64,000 nt of DNA from Arthrobacter sp. fls2-241-R2A-200 (lineage in GTDB: Bacteria > Actinomycetota > Actinomycetes > Actinomycetales > Micrococcaceae): positions 62,001-126,000 of the forward strand of contig NZ_JARVRJ010000011.1 in assembly GCF_030209745.1 (NCBI RefSeq). Reading direction: 5' to 3'. Position numbers and translations under genes: made by a program. Below the pieces are notes generated by a model. That model did no database searches and was not told the DNA's origin. It worked only from the letters and a program-made list of their open reading frames with translations. Shown here one piece after another: positions 1 through 11,158 of the stretch. Position 1 is the stretch's first letter; each line of letters starts with the position of its first letter.

Positions 1-224
1 CGGTTGTTGTCAACGGAGAAGAATCCACCGTCCACGACTACCGCAATTCGGTCACCGGAAACCGGCTGGATTGCCAGCTCGCCAGCGGCCATGATGGCCA
101 AGAGCGGCGAGTGGCCCGGCAGGATTCCGATTTCACCATCGCTGGTGCGGGCCTTTACCATCTTGGCCGCGCCAGACCACACGAAGTGGTCTGCTGCAAC
201 AATCTCAACCTCGAGCTCGGCCAT
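1..224 (-). CDS. atpC: ATP synthase F1 subunit epsilon (partial, 3' end outside window)
   Basis: The minus strand from the ATG at 224 reads as the N-terminal beta-sandwich of F1 epsilon (MAELEVEIVAADHFVWSG, then GILPGHSPLLA). About 74 residues are visible before the window edge, so the C-terminal part is not seen. Epsilon joins gamma in the central stalk and couples the catalytic head to the membrane ring. The start lies one base after the atpD stop, as usual at the end of an atp operon. Only the truncation limits the call. Confidence 0.93.
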   Translation of the reverse strand, partial: MAELEVEIVAADHFVWSGAAKMVKARTSDGEIGILPGHSPLLAIMAAGELAIQPVSGDRIAVVVDGGFFSVDNN

Positions 225-225
225 A

Positions 226-1761
<1,536 letters not shown>

Positions 1762-2652
1762 CTAGGACGCTAGGGCGTCGGCGCCGGCAACGATTTCGGA
1801 AAGCTCCTGCGTAATCTCGGCTTGTCGGGCCGTGTTGCGAAGACGCGTGTACTTCTTGATCAAATCGGTAGCGTTGTCACCGGCGGACTTCATGGCACGC
1901 TGGCGGGCTGCGAGCTCGGAAGCCGCCGCCTGCAGCATTGCCGCGAAGATGCGGGATTCGATGTAACGCGGAAGCAGGGCATCGAGAACCTGCTCCGTTT
2001 CCGGTTCAAATTCGTACAACGGCAGCAAATCGGTCTCCGAGGGTGCTTCCTCTTCAACGACCTCAAGCGGAAGAAGACGGATGACCGTCGGCTCCTGCGT
2101 CACCATGGACTTGAAGCGGGTGTATACGACGTGGATCTCGTCCACGCCACCCTCTTCAAAGTCAGTGGAGAAGTCTTCCAGAAGAGCGGCTCCGACTTCC
2201 CTGGCTGTAGCGAATTCCGGAGCATCCGTGCCACCGGTCCACACACGTGTGTAGGACCGGCCACGGAAATCGAAATATGCCTGGGCCTTGCGGCCAACCA
2301 GGTATGCCTTGACTTCCTTGCCCTCTGCGTGAAGTAGCTCCGTCAAACCTTCGGCCTGCTTGAGCACACTTGCCGAGTAGGATCCTGCAAGGCCACGGTC
2401 CGAGGTGATGATGAGGACTGCGGCCCGGCGGATCTGCTCCGGCTCAGTGGTCAGGGGGTGGTCGACTTCGCTCTGAGTTGCGACAGCAGAAACGGCGCGG
2501 GTAATCGCGTTCGCGTAGGGCAGTGAAGCTGCTACGCGGGCGCGGGCCTTACCAATGCGCGAGGTAGCGATCAGTTCCATCGCCTTGAAGATCTTGCGCA
2601 TCGACGTCGTCGAGCTGATCTTCTGACGGTAGACCCGAATCTGGGCTCCCAT
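1762..2652 (-). CDS. atpG: ATP synthase F1 subunit gamma
   Basis: The 296-residue central-stalk subunit begins [20 protein letters not shown] and ends with the matching C-terminal helix ([20 protein letters not shown]), the coiled coil that rotates inside the alpha3beta3 head. A purine-rich AGGAAAGGAAAAG ribosome-binding site precedes the ATG. Length and ends fit the family. It lies between atpA and atpD. Confidence 0.98.
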   Translation of the reverse strand: MGAQIRVYRQKISSTTSMRKIFKAMELIATSRIGKARARVAASLPYANAITRAVSAVATQSEVDHPLTTEPEQIRRAAVLIITSDRGLAGSYSASVLKQAEGLTELLHAEGKEVKAYLVGRKAQAYFDFRGRSYTRVWTGGTDAPEFATAREVGAALLEDFSTDFEEGGVDEIHVVYTRFKSMVTQEPTVIRLLPLEVVEEEAPSETDLLPLYEFEPETEQVLDALLPRYIESRIFAAMLQAAASELAARQRAMKSAGDNATDLIKKYTRLRNTARQAEITQELSEIVAGADALAS

Positions 2653-2728
2653 ACTTTTCCTTTCCTAAGTTCCCGATATGCCGCCCCGCCGAAGCCCTCT
2701 CGGACTCCGGCGGGGCAGCCAATCGAAA

Positions 2729-4366
2729 CTAGCGCTTCTGCTTGACGATCTTTTCCTGGTCGACGTCGCCGCCGGAGATCGCTGCGTGCTCTTCATGGCC
2801 GGCGCCAACCAAGTGGTCGTCACCCTGCCCGAAGAAGCCCTTCTTGAAGGCAACAATTGCCTGCTTCAAAGCTGCAGCGGTGTCGTCATCCAGGACGTTG
2901 GTCTGTGCCAGCGTGGTCAGGATGGAGGACTGGTGCTTCAGGTGCTCGAGGAACTCGGACTCAAAGCGGTTGATGTCTTCAACCGGAATGTCATCCAAGT
3001 AACCGTTCGTGCCGGCCCAGATGGAAACAACCTGGTTCTCGACAGGGAACGGCGAGTACTGCCCCTGCTTGAGCAGTTCCATCAGACGCGCACCGCGGGT
3101 GAGCTGCTGACGGGAAGCAGCATCGAGGTCCGAGGCGAACATCGCGAATGCCTGCATGTCGCGGTACTGTGCCAGGTCCAGCTTCAAGGTACCGGAGACC
3201 TTCTTCATGGACTTGACCTGTGCAGCGCCACCAACGCGGGATACCGAGACACCAACGTCAACAGCAGGGCGCTGGTTGGCGTTGAAGAGGTCCGACTGCA
3301 GGAAGATCTGGCCATCGGTGATGGAGATCACGTTGGTCGGAATGTAGGCGGAAACGTCGTTTGCCTTGGTTTCGACAATCGGAAGACCGGTCATCGAACC
3401 TGCGCCAAGCTCGTCGGAGAGCTTTGCACAACGCTCAAGAAGGCGGGAGTGCAAGTAGAAGACGTCACCCGGGTAGGCTTCGCGTCCCGGCGGACGGCGC
3501 AGCAAGAGCGACACGGCGCGGTAAGCCTCGGCCTGCTTGGACAGGTCATCGAAGATCACCAAAACGTGCTTGCCGCCGTACATCCAGTGCTGGCCAATGG
3601 CCGAACCTGCGTACGGTGCCAAGTACTTGAAGCCCGCGGGGTCAGATGCCGGTGATGCCACGATCGTGGTGTATTCCAGCGCGCCGTGGTCCTCAAGGGT
3701 CTGGCGGACGGCCGCGATGGTGGAAGCCTTCTGGCCAACACCAACGTAGACGCAGCGAACCTGCTTGGTCACATCTCCCGAAGCCCAGTTGGCCTTCTGG
3801 TTGATGATCGTGTCCACGGCAATGGCGGTCTTACCCGTCTGGCGGTCACCGATGATCAACTGACGCTGGCCGCGGCCGATCGGGATCATGGCGTCGATGG
3901 CCTTCAGCCCGGTCTGCATCGGCTCGTGAACAGACTTGCGCTCAGTGACGCCGGGAGCCTGTAGTTCGAGGGCACGCGTGCCTTCGGCTTTGATCTCGCC
4001 AAGGTCATCGATCGGCTGGCCCAAGGGGTCAACGACACGACCGAGGAAGGCATCGCCTACCGGCACGGACAGGATCTCACCGGTGCGGTGAACTTCCTGG
4101 CCTTCTTCAATCCCGGTGAAGTCACCGAGGATAATGACACCGATCTCGCGGACGTCAAGGTTCTGGGCGAGGCCCAGCGTGCCATCTTCGAAGCGAAGGA
4201 GCTCGTTCGCCATGACCGAGGGAAGTCCCTCAACACGGGCGATGCCATCACTTGCGGCGGTCACACGACCAACCTCTACGCGCTCAGCGTTTCCGGGTTC
4301 GTAGGACGCCGCGAACTCGTTCAACGCATTACGGACGTCGTCGGCGTTGATGGTCAATTCGGCCAT
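2729..4366 (-). CDS. atpA: ATP synthase F1 subunit alpha
   Basis: This is the regulatory nucleotide-binding subunit of F1, 545 residues from [15 protein letters not shown]. The P-loop [11 protein letters not shown] is present. The C-terminus carries an acidic, His-containing tail ([19 protein letters not shown]) beyond the conserved fold. An in-frame start 11 codons upstream ([11 protein letters not shown]) is possible, but the internal ATG is closer to the family start and has AGGGA just before it. It is preceded by atpH and followed by atpG. Confidence 0.97.
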   Translation of the reverse strand: MAELTINADDVRNALNEFAASYEPGNAERVEVGRVTAASDGIARVEGLPSVMANELLRFEDGTLGLAQNLDVREIGVIILGDFTGIEEGQEVHRTGEILSVPVGDAFLGRVVDPLGQPIDDLGEIKAEGTRALELQAPGVTERKSVHEPMQTGLKAIDAMIPIGRGQRQLIIGDRQTGKTAIAVDTIINQKANWASGDVTKQVRCVYVGVGQKASTIAAVRQTLEDHGALEYTTIVASPASDPAGFKYLAPYAGSAIGQHWMYGGKHVLVIFDDLSKQAEAYRAVSLLLRRPPGREAYPGDVFYLHSRLLERCAKLSDELGAGSMTGLPIVETKANDVSAYIPTNVISITDGQIFLQSDLFNANQRPAVDVGVSVSRVGGAAQVKSMKKVSGTLKLDLAQYRDMQAFAMFASDLDAASRQQLTRGARLMELLKQGQYSPFPVENQVVSIWAGTNGYLDDIPVEDINRFESEFLEHLKHQSSILTTLAQTNVLDDDTAAALKQAIVAFKKGFFGQGDDHLVGAGHEEHAAISGGDVDQEKIVKQKR

Positions 4367-4450
4367 CTGCAGTCCCTGCTCTCCTGTTTTCGTGATCATC
4401 GTTGCTCACGATGACCGGGTTTTATATCAGTTAAGTTGTGCTTGCCTTGA

Positions 4451-5278
4451 CTAGCCAGCGAGCTGACGGCGGAGTTCACCCAGACGGGCAACAACCGAAG
4501 CATCAAGTACTTCGTCACCCACCTGGACACGTACCCCACCAATCAGGGCAGGGTCAACATTGACGTTGACCTTGAGCTCACGGCCGTAAAGTGCGTTCAG
4601 CCCGGCATGCAGGCGGCTGGCCTGCGCATCCGTCAACGGACGGGTGACGCTGACGGTTGCGATCCAGCGCTGCTGACGCTTGGCTGCAAGCTTGGCAAAA
4701 GACTCGACGAGCTTGCTCGGCTTGACACCTCGCGGCTGGGTTACGGCCTGTTCGATGAGAACCTTAGCTTCCTCGCTGATGCCGGGGACGAGGTTCTCCA
4801 CCAGCGCAACCTTGGCTGCGGCCGATGCTTGCGGCTCAGACAGAGCACGTTGTACTTCGTGGCTGGAGGCGACGATCTGGTTGAAGGCAAACAGATCGTT
4901 TTCCAGCTCTTCCAGCCCCGTGATACCGGAGGCAGAAACAGCCGACTTGTTTTCAGCTACCGCGATGACAACCGTGGCGGCAAGAGTCTCGAGTGCATCG
5001 CCGATATCACGGGCCGATGCCCAGCGTGAGCTGGCCAATCCGCCTGCAATTTCAGCAGCATCAGCGGAGACTTTCCCGCCAACGAGCTGCTTGACCAGCG
5101 CCGACTTCTCGTCTCCGCTACGGGAGGGGTCAGTCAAAGCGCGGCGCAAGCCAGCCGAGCTGTCCACCGTACCCAGGATGCCGAAGAGGTCCTTAGCCAA
5201 CTGCAGCGAGGCAAAAGGAAGCTTCGCTTCCAACTGCGCCAGGGCTGTGGTCAGCGATCCGCTCGATATACCTGCCAT
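4451..5278 (-). CDS. atpH: ATP synthase subunit delta
   Basis: This is the peripheral-stalk delta subunit (OSCP homologue), 275 residues, longer than the roughly 180 typical of proteobacteria. The conserved C-terminal part is visible (ELKVNVNVDPALIGGVRVQVGDEVLDASV). The long N-terminal helical region is typical of actinobacteria that keep atpF and atpH separate rather than fused. The ATG overlaps the atpF stop by one base (TAATG), which suggests translational coupling. Confidence 0.96.
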   Translation of the reverse strand: MAGISSGSLTTALAQLEAKLPFASLQLAKDLFGILGTVDSSAGLRRALTDPSRSGDEKSALVKQLVGGKVSADAAEIAGGLASSRWASARDIGDALETLAATVVIAVAENKSAVSASGITGLEELENDLFAFNQIVASSHEVQRALSEPQASAAAKVALVENLVPGISEEAKVLIEQAVTQPRGVKPSKLVESFAKLAAKRQQRWIATVSVTRPLTDAQASRLHAGLNALYGRELKVNVNVDPALIGGVRVQVGDEVLDASVVARLGELRRQLAG

Positions 5279-5835
5279 TACTTAGCTGCACCTGCGTTCT
5301 GGGTCTCCAGATCTGCCAGGAAACGGTCAACAACCCGTGCAGCCCGCTCGTCATCGGTAAGTGCTTCACCGACGATCCTGCCAGCCAACGTGGTGGCAAG
5401 CGTGCCGACTTCGGAGCGGAGCGAGACAACAGCTGCCTGGCGCTCCGATTCGATGGCGGCGTGCGCCTGCTCCGTGATGCGGGCAGACTCTGCAGCGGCC
5501 TTCGCCTTCAGGTCCGCGAGGATCTGCGCACCTTCGGCGCGAGCTTCTTCGCGGATGCGGTTGGCTTCGGCGCGGGCATCGGTGAGCTGCTGCTTGTACT
5601 CTTCGAGAGCTGCCGATGCTTCGGCCTGTGCCTGCTCAGCCTTGGCAATGCCACCTTCGATCGCTTCGGCGCGCTCTGCGTAGGTCTTTTCGAACATCGG
5701 GACAACAAACTTGACCACGATGTACAGAAGGACTGCAAAGCCGACGAGGACGACGCCCATTTCCCAGACGTTGGGAACGAGCGGGTTAGTCGCCGCGGTG
5801 TCGGTGGTGGCGGCTGAGATGATTTGCTGCTTCAT
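5278..5835 (-). CDS. atpF: ATP synthase Fo subunit b
   Basis: The 185-residue peripheral-stalk b subunit has one N-terminal membrane helix (about residues 24-46, VWEMGVVLVGFAVLLYIVVK). A long Ala/Glu/Arg-rich coiled coil follows and extends toward delta and F1. Length and architecture are standard. Its stop codon overlaps the atpH start by one base. Confidence 0.96.
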   Translation of the reverse strand: MKQQIISAATTDTAATNPLVPNVWEMGVVLVGFAVLLYIVVKFVVPMFEKTYAERAEAIEGGIAKAEQAQAEASAALEEYKQQLTDARAEANRIREEARAEGAQILADLKAKAAAESARITEQAHAAIESERQAAVVSLRSEVGTLATTLAGRIVGEALTDDERAARVVDRFLADLETQNAGAAK

Positions 5836-5885
5836 ATTTCACCCGTCCTATCTACTCGTGTGTGGAATTCGCTTGGTTCTTCGGT

Positions 5886-6104
5886 TTACTTGAGAACGAA
5901 AGCGAAGACCAGGCCGAGGATGGCGAGGGCTTCAGTCAGTGCAAGGCCGAGGAACGCGATCGGCTGGAGCACGCGCTGGGCTTCCGGCTGACGTGCAACA
6001 CCGTTGATGTACGCGGCGAACACGAGACCCACACCGATACCACCGCCGATGGCCGAGAGACCGTAGCCGATGAGGTTGAGGGAGCCGTTGATGGAGCCTT
6101 CCAT
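5886..6104 (-). CDS. atpE: ATP synthase Fo subunit c
   Basis: This is a 72-residue hairpin of two membrane helices that forms the proton-driven c ring. The glycine-rich first helix ([19 protein letters not shown]), the polar loop ARQPEAQ and the ion-binding Glu58 in the second helix ([15 protein letters not shown]) are all visible. Nothing around Glu58 suggests Na+ specificity. A GAAAGGAAG site precedes the ATG. Confidence 0.98.
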   Translation of the reverse strand: MEGSINGSLNLIGYGLSAIGGGIGVGLVFAAYINGVARQPEAQRVLQPIAFLGLALTEALAILGLVFAFVLK

Positions 6105-6183
6105 TTTTTCTTCCTTTCAAGATGCCGCCCGTGCGGCAGGTTGTTTGGGTTGCTTCATCCCCGCAAGGGGAAGTTTTCGGAGC

Positions 6184-6984
6184 CTAGTGGCTATCGGCGT
6201 GCAGGGCGCCTTCGATGTAGATCGCGGTCAACAACGTGAACACGTATGCCTGCAGGGCCATGATCAACGCCTCGAGCATGTACATGGCAATTGCGCCCAC
6301 CAAGACCAGGACCGAGGCGCCCTTGAGAAGGACGTTCTCCTGCATCACCAGGAATTCGATGCCGGATCCGGCGAGCATGACGATAAGGTGGCCGGCCAGC
6401 ATGGTGGCGAACAGACGAAGGCTGTGGGTGACCGGGCGGACCAGGAAGTTGGAGATGATTTCGATCGGTACGACGATCAGCAGGATGTACCACGGGATAC
6501 CCGAGGGAACCGTTGCGAGCTTGAAGTACCTCAAGCCGTTCTTCCTGACACCGATGGCGATCCACGTGATGAAGACGATGCCGGCAAGGACGTAGGCGCC
6601 GCCAACGTGCGAGAAGCTGGGGAGCTGGAGCACCGGGATTGCGCCGTAGATGTTGTTCACCAAGATGAAGAAGAACAAGCTGAACAGCAGCGGGACGTAC
6701 TTAATGAAGTCCTTACCGCCAATAATGTCCTTGGCGATGCTGTTGCGGACGAAGCCATAAGCCATTTCGCCTGCGAACTGCAGCTTGCCGGGAACCAGCT
6801 GCCGCTTACGAGCGGCGAGGATGAAGAATGTAGCGATAATGACGACCGAAAGAATCACCAGCAGCATCTGCTTGGAGAAACCGTCGTGCGCACCCCAAGG
6901 CAGGATTGCCGGCAGGTGCAGTTCGTCGATTCCGGGTGGGGTGAATGACCCCGAATCCTGGGCGGGGAGCGCAAGCGCGATCAA
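6184..6984 (-). CDS. atpB: ATP synthase Fo subunit a
   Basis: This 266-residue polytopic protein forms the proton half-channels facing the c ring. The essential arginine lies in SLRLFATMLAGHLIVML, and the C-terminal helix LEALIMALQAYVFTLLTAIYI is conserved. The start is a TTG at 6984 with GAGGAA just upstream; no ATG fits the family N-terminus better. It is the first core subunit of the operon. Confidence 0.96.
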   Translation of the reverse strand: MIALALPAQDSGSFTPPGIDELHLPAILPWGAHDGFSKQMLLVILSVVIIATFFILAARKRQLVPGKLQFAGEMAYGFVRNSIAKDIIGGKDFIKYVPLLFSLFFFILVNNIYGAIPVLQLPSFSHVGGAYVLAGIVFITWIAIGVRKNGLRYFKLATVPSGIPWYILLIVVPIEIISNFLVRPVTHSLRLFATMLAGHLIVMLAGSGIEFLVMQENVLLKGASVLVLVGAIAMYMLEALIMALQAYVFTLLTAIYIEGALHADSH

Positions 6985-7065
6985 CGCGTTTCCTCTCTGC
7001 TGTGTCCATCATTGGGCATTGGTTGAAATCCGGTCGCGTTCAACGCATCCAAACTCCGTGTTAAA

Positions 7066-7401
7066 TTATTTGGCATCACTGTCCCCGTCCGTAGGCGGAC
7101 CGCCGTCTGCGTTGCTCTCGCCAGTTGGGGATCTATGACTGGTGAGGCCGTGCATATGGGAAAGATAGAACCCTCCTGCGGCTCCCAGCAGAGCGCCGAG
7201 GAGCACAATCCAGCGGGTCCCCCACAGATTATCCAAACCCCAGCCTATCAAACTCCAGACAATGATCCCGCCAACGATGTAGCTGAAGACGGCGATGCCG
7301 GCGTTGTATCCGCCGTCGTTTCTGTCCTCAAAGACCTCGTGCGGGTTGATCCCGCCGGAGGAATCGCCAGAGGCGCCGGAACCAGGCTTACGCGGTGTCA
7401 T
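7066..7401 (-). CDS. AtpI/AtpZ-like two-helix membrane protein
   Basis: A 111-residue protein from the ATG at 7401 (MTPRKPGSGASGD). After a disordered N-terminus come two membrane helices (AGIAVFSYIVGGIIVWSLIG and WIVLLGALLGAAGGFYLSHM), then a charged tail. This matches the size and layout of AtpI/AtpZ accessory proteins encoded ahead of atpB, which are linked to c-ring assembly or Mg2+ handling. The family call rests on architecture and position, as no diagnostic motif is visible. Its start overlaps the upstream gene by 14 bases. Confidence 0.72.
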   Translation of the reverse strand: MTPRKPGSGASGDSSGGINPHEVFEDRNDGGYNAGIAVFSYIVGGIIVWSLIGWGLDNLWGTRWIVLLGALLGAAGGFYLSHMHGLTSHRSPTGESNADGGPPTDGDSDAK

Positions 7402-7879
7402 CGCGACCGCCCTTCGGGCTTGGAGGATCATTGAATATCTGCAGCCGGGCTTTGCTGAAACCGTAGATTTCCGCCGCTTGCCAGAAAACCACCGAAACCA
7501 CGGCTCCGATGAGGAACCATCGGCCATGCAGCCAAGAGGGTGCTCCGATGGCGAAGAGGACCACGGCGAATCCGATGACCTTCACGAAGTAGGTTGCAAC
7601 AAATAAGCCGACGGCACCGGAAGGATTGCTTCGGCCGACGAAGTGCCCGATCAACAGGCTGATGGCGAAGAACGCCATGACCAGGGCAGCACCAAAAGCA
7701 ACCGAAAGGGCTCCCAGCCCGCCATTGATGAACCCTGCGATCACGCAGGTGATGGCGGTGGCCACCAAGGCCGCTCCGGCGCTGAGTACCAAGAGACGGA
7801 GCCACAACGAGGACGTCTCCCCAACGGGTCCAAGACGACGTCTTCCGGACGGGCGTCCGGTTCCGGCGTTGGATGTCAT
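7388..7879 (-). CDS. Four-helix membrane protein upstream of the atp operon (AtpI-like)
   Basis: This 163-residue protein is predicted to have four membrane helices: LLVLSAGAALVATAITCVIAGF, ALSVAFGAALVMAFFAISLLIGHF, AVGLFVATYFVKVIGFAVVLF, and WFLIGAVVSVVFWQAAEIYGF. The layout and the position two genes before atpB recall AtpI (ATP synthase I). Together with the two-helix protein it overlaps, it may form the accessory module of the Fo assembly. Function is inferred from position only. Confidence 0.65.
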   Translation of the reverse strand: MTSNAGTGRPSGRRRLGPVGETSSLWLRLLVLSAGAALVATAITCVIAGFINGGLGALSVAFGAALVMAFFAISLLIGHFVGRSNPSGAVGLFVATYFVKVIGFAVVLFAIGAPSWLHGRWFLIGAVVSVVFWQAAEIYGFSKARLQIFNDPPSPKGGRDDTA

Positions 7880-8002
7880 GGGGATACCAATCGTCGTGAC
7901 ACATGTGCAGGCGCATATGACAAGTTCTCAAAGGGGATACGGGCGAGTGACTGTCCGCTCCCCAAATTCTACATGAGATAGAACTGTGCTGAAAACGGAC
8001 CG

Positions 8003-9118
8003 TTAACTACTTCCCGGCCATTTGGAATTCCGGGTGAAGTACGGCCATGCGGTGACGGCGGCCATGACCAAGGTTGCCGCGGCGACCATGGTGATGACGA
8101 TTTGCCAAGGGAAGACCGCGAAGGCGACCCCACCGAATGCCAGGATGCAGGTCCAGACATAAAGCATGACGACGGCGGTGCGGTGCGAGTAGCCGAGGTC
8201 AACCAGCTTGTGATGGAGGTGCCCCCGGTCCGCCGACCACGGAGATTGTCCGCGCGCCGTCCTTCGGATGACCGCCATGCCCAAGTCCAGCAGGGGAAGT
8301 GACAAAACGGCGAAGGGCAGCAGAATGGGGACAACCGTGGGTATGCCGTTGGCTCGATCGTAAAGTCCAGAGCCGATTTGGCCCGTTGCCACTACGCCGG
8401 CTGAGGCCATGAGCAATCCGATCAGCATGGCCCCGGAGTCCCCCATGAAGATTTTGGCCGGATACCAATTGTGGGGAAGGAACCCGAGGCAGCTACCCAC
8501 CAGAATGGCCATGAGGAGGGTGGCCAGATCTGAATTGTCCGTGGATGGATTGTTCCGGTGCACCCAGTAGGCCGTCAGGAAGAAGGCACCTCCGCCGATG
8601 GTGGCCACCCCCGCCGCTAACCCATCAAGGCCATCAATGAAGTTCACGGCGTTCATGGTGGTAACAATCAATCCGGCCGTAAGGACGATCTCCACGACGT
8701 CGGAGTTCAGGACTATGGGTTCCGGGATGAACGGCACTACGGACATCCGGACGCCCCAGATAGCCACAATCAGCGCTGCGGCGGCCTGGCCCATCAGCTT
8801 GATCCACCAACGGATGTCCAGGATGTCATCGGCCACACCCACTGCAACGATCACGAGCGCCCCGATGAGTATCCCCCAGGGGCCGCCATTGTGACGGAAG
8901 ATGTCTTTCACGAAGAACGAATTGCTGGCAACCACCAGGGCCACGAAGAAGCCGGCGAAGATACCGAGGCCGCCGAGCTTGGAGATAAGGACCGAGTGCA
9001 TGTCCCGGCTGCGGATAGGCCGGTAAAGCCGGAGTTTGTTTCCCAGCACGCGAGCCCCCCACGTCCCTGCATAGGCAACCAAGGCAGCTGTCAAGGCCAT
9101 CAGCAGGTACATGATCAT
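8003..9118 (-). CDS. wecA: Undecaprenyl-phosphate N-acetylglucosaminyl 1-phosphate transferase (WecA/TagO family)
   Basis: This 371-residue polytopic enzyme of the MraY/WecA family moves a sugar-1-phosphate from a UDP-sugar to undecaprenyl phosphate, the first membrane step of many wall glycopolymers. The active-site motif NAVNFIDGLDGLAAG and the cytoplasmic DRGHLHHKLVDLGYS loop (His-rich motif of the GlcNAc branch) are both present. MraY itself belongs with the division genes, so a WecA/TagO role is favoured. The GGGAGCC before the ATG is a plausible ribosome-binding site. The gene sits between glycosyltransferases and the ATP synthase genes. Confidence 0.9.
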   Translation of the reverse strand: MIMYLLMALTAALVAYAGTWGARVLGNKLRLYRPIRSRDMHSVLISKLGGLGIFAGFFVALVVASNSFFVKDIFRHNGGPWGILIGALVIVAVGVADDILDIRWWIKLMGQAAAALIVAIWGVRMSVVPFIPEPIVLNSDVVEIVLTAGLIVTTMNAVNFIDGLDGLAAGVATIGGGAFFLTAYWVHRNNPSTDNSDLATLLMAILVGSCLGFLPHNWYPAKIFMGDSGAMLIGLLMASAGVVATGQIGSGLYDRANGIPTVVPILLPFAVLSLPLLDLGMAVIRRTARGQSPWSADRGHLHHKLVDLGYSHRTAVVMLYVWTCILAFGGVAFAVFPWQIVITMVAAATLVMAAVTAWPYFTRNSKWPGSS

Positions 9119-9421
9119 GTGGCGGCTCCCAAGAACTGCCCGTTGACCAAACCAGAAACCTGGAGGTGCCGTTGGTATCGGCGTGATGCGTGGTTGCCTT
9201 CTCGATGCGGGCAGCTCAAGGTGGGGAATTCTGTCTGTCGATAAATGGAACTACTCCGTCGCCATGCCTGCACCGGCTGTGCCGAATGTTGCGGGATTAC
9301 TGTGGTCTCTAGTCACGATACTAATGCCAACCGCCGTTACCGACCCGTGACGCAGCCGGGTGGCGGAGTCTGTTTTCTTGTCCTCGGACCCACCTTGCCG
9401 GGGGTCGTTTGCAGCAGGAAG
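9119..9421. other. Intergenic gap between wecA and glycosyltransferase
   Basis: About 300 bases hold no convincing gene on either strand. The part nearest wecA carries the wecA ribosome-binding site. No hairpin with a T-tract is evident, so I cannot say whether transcription of the upstream genes continues into wecA. Confidence 0.5.
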
Positions 9422-10378
9422 CTAGCGTGATGCCTCTTGGACATCCCGCAAGGCGTAAATTCCTTGCAACACCTGGGCATTGCTGCGGGGGGCCTTCAGG
9501 CTGTGTCGCAAGCCCTTGAACAGTCCGTCCAGCAACAGCTTTTTGTTGGGCGACGCGGCGATGGTCCTTGCCCAGTTCCTTAAGGAGGCGCCGGTGAAAA
9601 GTACCTTTTCCCAGGGTGCCAATGCTTGCGAGCGAGTGTAGACCCACAGCTTGTTCCGGACTTCATAGTAGAAGCGGGAACCCGGGTCCGCTCCTGCGTC
9701 GCCAAAAACCTTGGTGTGATGGTTGGCGATGGACGCCGCGGTGGTCAGCGCGGATCCTCTCCGGGAAATCCTGGCCGTGTACTCGAGATCGTCATTCCAG
9801 ATAAAGTAATCGGCGATCGGTAGCCCATGCCGCCGAATCTCCCCGGCCCGGATGAGCACCGACACAAACGACGCGCTGCGGATTTGGGTGGCCCCGAGCC
9901 GCGCGGCTGCGCTCCGGGCATCCTCGCGGGCGCCCATGCGTGGCCGCATCCGGTTCATGGGGTGGTCGCGGCCGTCGGTCCAGACCACGCGGCTGGCAAT
10001 GAAGGCCGGAGCCTCGCCGGTTTCCTGCTCGTAGGCAAGCGAAACTTCCAGGGCTTCACTCAGCGCGGCGGGTTGGGGCTCGGTGTCATCGTCCATGATC
10101 CACACGTGGTCCGCCCCGTGGTCCAGGACGGCCCGTTCCATCCCCACCACAAAGCCTCCGGCACCCCCCACGTTTGCGGTCAACGTGACCACATCCATCA
10201 CGAGGGGTCCCTGGTAGGTCCGGAGGAAGTCCGCCGTCCCGTCCGTTGAGGCGTTGTCGACAACGATGACGACCTCGGGCACCGCGGTTCCGGCGGCAAT
10301 CCCGTTCAGCGTGGTTTCGAGGAGTTCTCGCCGGTTATAGGTCACCACAACAGCAACCACCACGGGTTTGGACGTCAT
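9422..10378 (-). CDS. Glycosyltransferase family 2 (GlfT2/rhamnosyltransferase-like)
   Basis: A 318-residue GT-A glycosyltransferase. The N-terminal Rossmann-type strand leads to AVVVTYNRRELL, the nucleotide-sugar motif VDNASTDGT, and the metal-binding acidic motif IMDDDTEP near residue 97. The downstream WNDDLEYTARISRRG resembles the catalytic segment of galactofuranosyl- and rhamnosyl-transferases. It abuts the WecG/TagA-type gene with no gap and lies two genes from wecA, so a role in building a lipid-linked wall glycan is likely. The sugar cannot be read from sequence. Confidence 0.85.
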   Translation of the reverse strand: MTSKPVVVAVVVTYNRRELLETTLNGIAAGTAVPEVVIVVDNASTDGTADFLRTYQGPLVMDVVTLTANVGGAGGFVVGMERAVLDHGADHVWIMDDDTEPQPAALSEALEVSLAYEQETGEAPAFIASRVVWTDGRDHPMNRMRPRMGAREDARSAAARLGATQIRSASFVSVLIRAGEIRRHGLPIADYFIWNDDLEYTARISRRGSALTTAASIANHHTKVFGDAGADPGSRFYYEVRNKLWVYTRSQALAPWEKVLFTGASLRNWARTIAASPNKKLLLDGLFKGLRHSLKAPRSNAQVLQGIYALRDVQEASR

Positions 10379-11158
10379 CTATTTGCCTTCAGTCAGGGAT
10401 GGTCGGAGATGGCGGCGGAGGAGCAAGGCGGCCAACTTCCAGGGTTCAACGAAAACTCGATAGGCGACTCGGCCCGGGTGGAGCGCAAGCCGCCATGCCC
10501 ATTCAAGGCCAAGGCGTCCGAGCCATCGCGGGGCAAGTTTCTGGACCCCGGCTACCTGCTCGACGGCGCCGCCGACCGTGCAGTAAACGCTTGGGGGCAG
10601 GTCGTTAAGCCTTCGGTGCAAGACGTTTTCCTGCAACGGCATGCCCAGACCCAGCAGGACCAACTGTGGTCGGAAAGCTATCAGCCACTGGACCACAGCC
10701 TCCTCCAAGGACGCATCCCAGCCTTCACCGGGCATTCCCTCCACCGCCGCTGCGGGGATGATCGAGCGCAACCGGGCTACTGCCGTCGTATTGGCTTGGC
10801 GACCGGCGCCCACTATTGCCACACGTTGAAGTCCCGGTACCCTTCCAAGCTCCGGAATCCAGTCCATGGAGCCCAACCTGTAAGCCATGGCCTCGGCGCC
10901 GATCCGTTGGGGGCGATGGGAAAGCCCCCACAGTATGGCCACAGGCGCCCCATCCGGAAGGATGATCGACGCTTCGCGGTACAGCGCGCGCACGTCATCC
11001 CGGGAGTGGAACAGCGTAATGCTATGAAGATTGTGGCCGAGCACGGTCGCTGTGGTCCCCCCGGCTATCAAGCCACCCAATGCGTCCATCAATTCATTGA
11101 CGCGCACTGGAGTGACGTCGACGTCGAGGACGGGGACGCTTTGTCGCTCAGGAATCAT
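10379..11158 (-). CDS. WecG/TagA/CpsF family glycosyltransferase
   Basis: A 259-residue GT26-type enzyme that adds the second sugar, often ManNAc or a uronic acid, to an undecaprenyl-diphospho-GlcNAc acceptor. The family signatures are ILPDGAPVAILWG near residue 65, the nucleotide-fold AIVGAGRQA and LVLLGLGMPLQE. The C-terminal basic, Trp-containing segment is the usual membrane-association tail. It overlaps the end of tsaC by 11 bases and abuts the GT2 gene, so the three are probably co-transcribed. With WecA it makes a plausible first and second step of one pathway. Confidence 0.88.
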   Translation of the reverse strand: MIPERQSVPVLDVDVTPVRVNELMDALGGLIAGGTTATVLGHNLHSITLFHSRDDVRALYREASIILPDGAPVAILWGLSHRPQRIGAEAMAYRLGSMDWIPELGRVPGLQRVAIVGAGRQANTTAVARLRSIIPAAAVEGMPGEGWDASLEEAVVQWLIAFRPQLVLLGLGMPLQENVLHRRLNDLPPSVYCTVGGAVEQVAGVQKLAPRWLGRLGLEWAWRLALHPGRVAYRVFVEPWKLAALLLRRHLRPSLTEGK

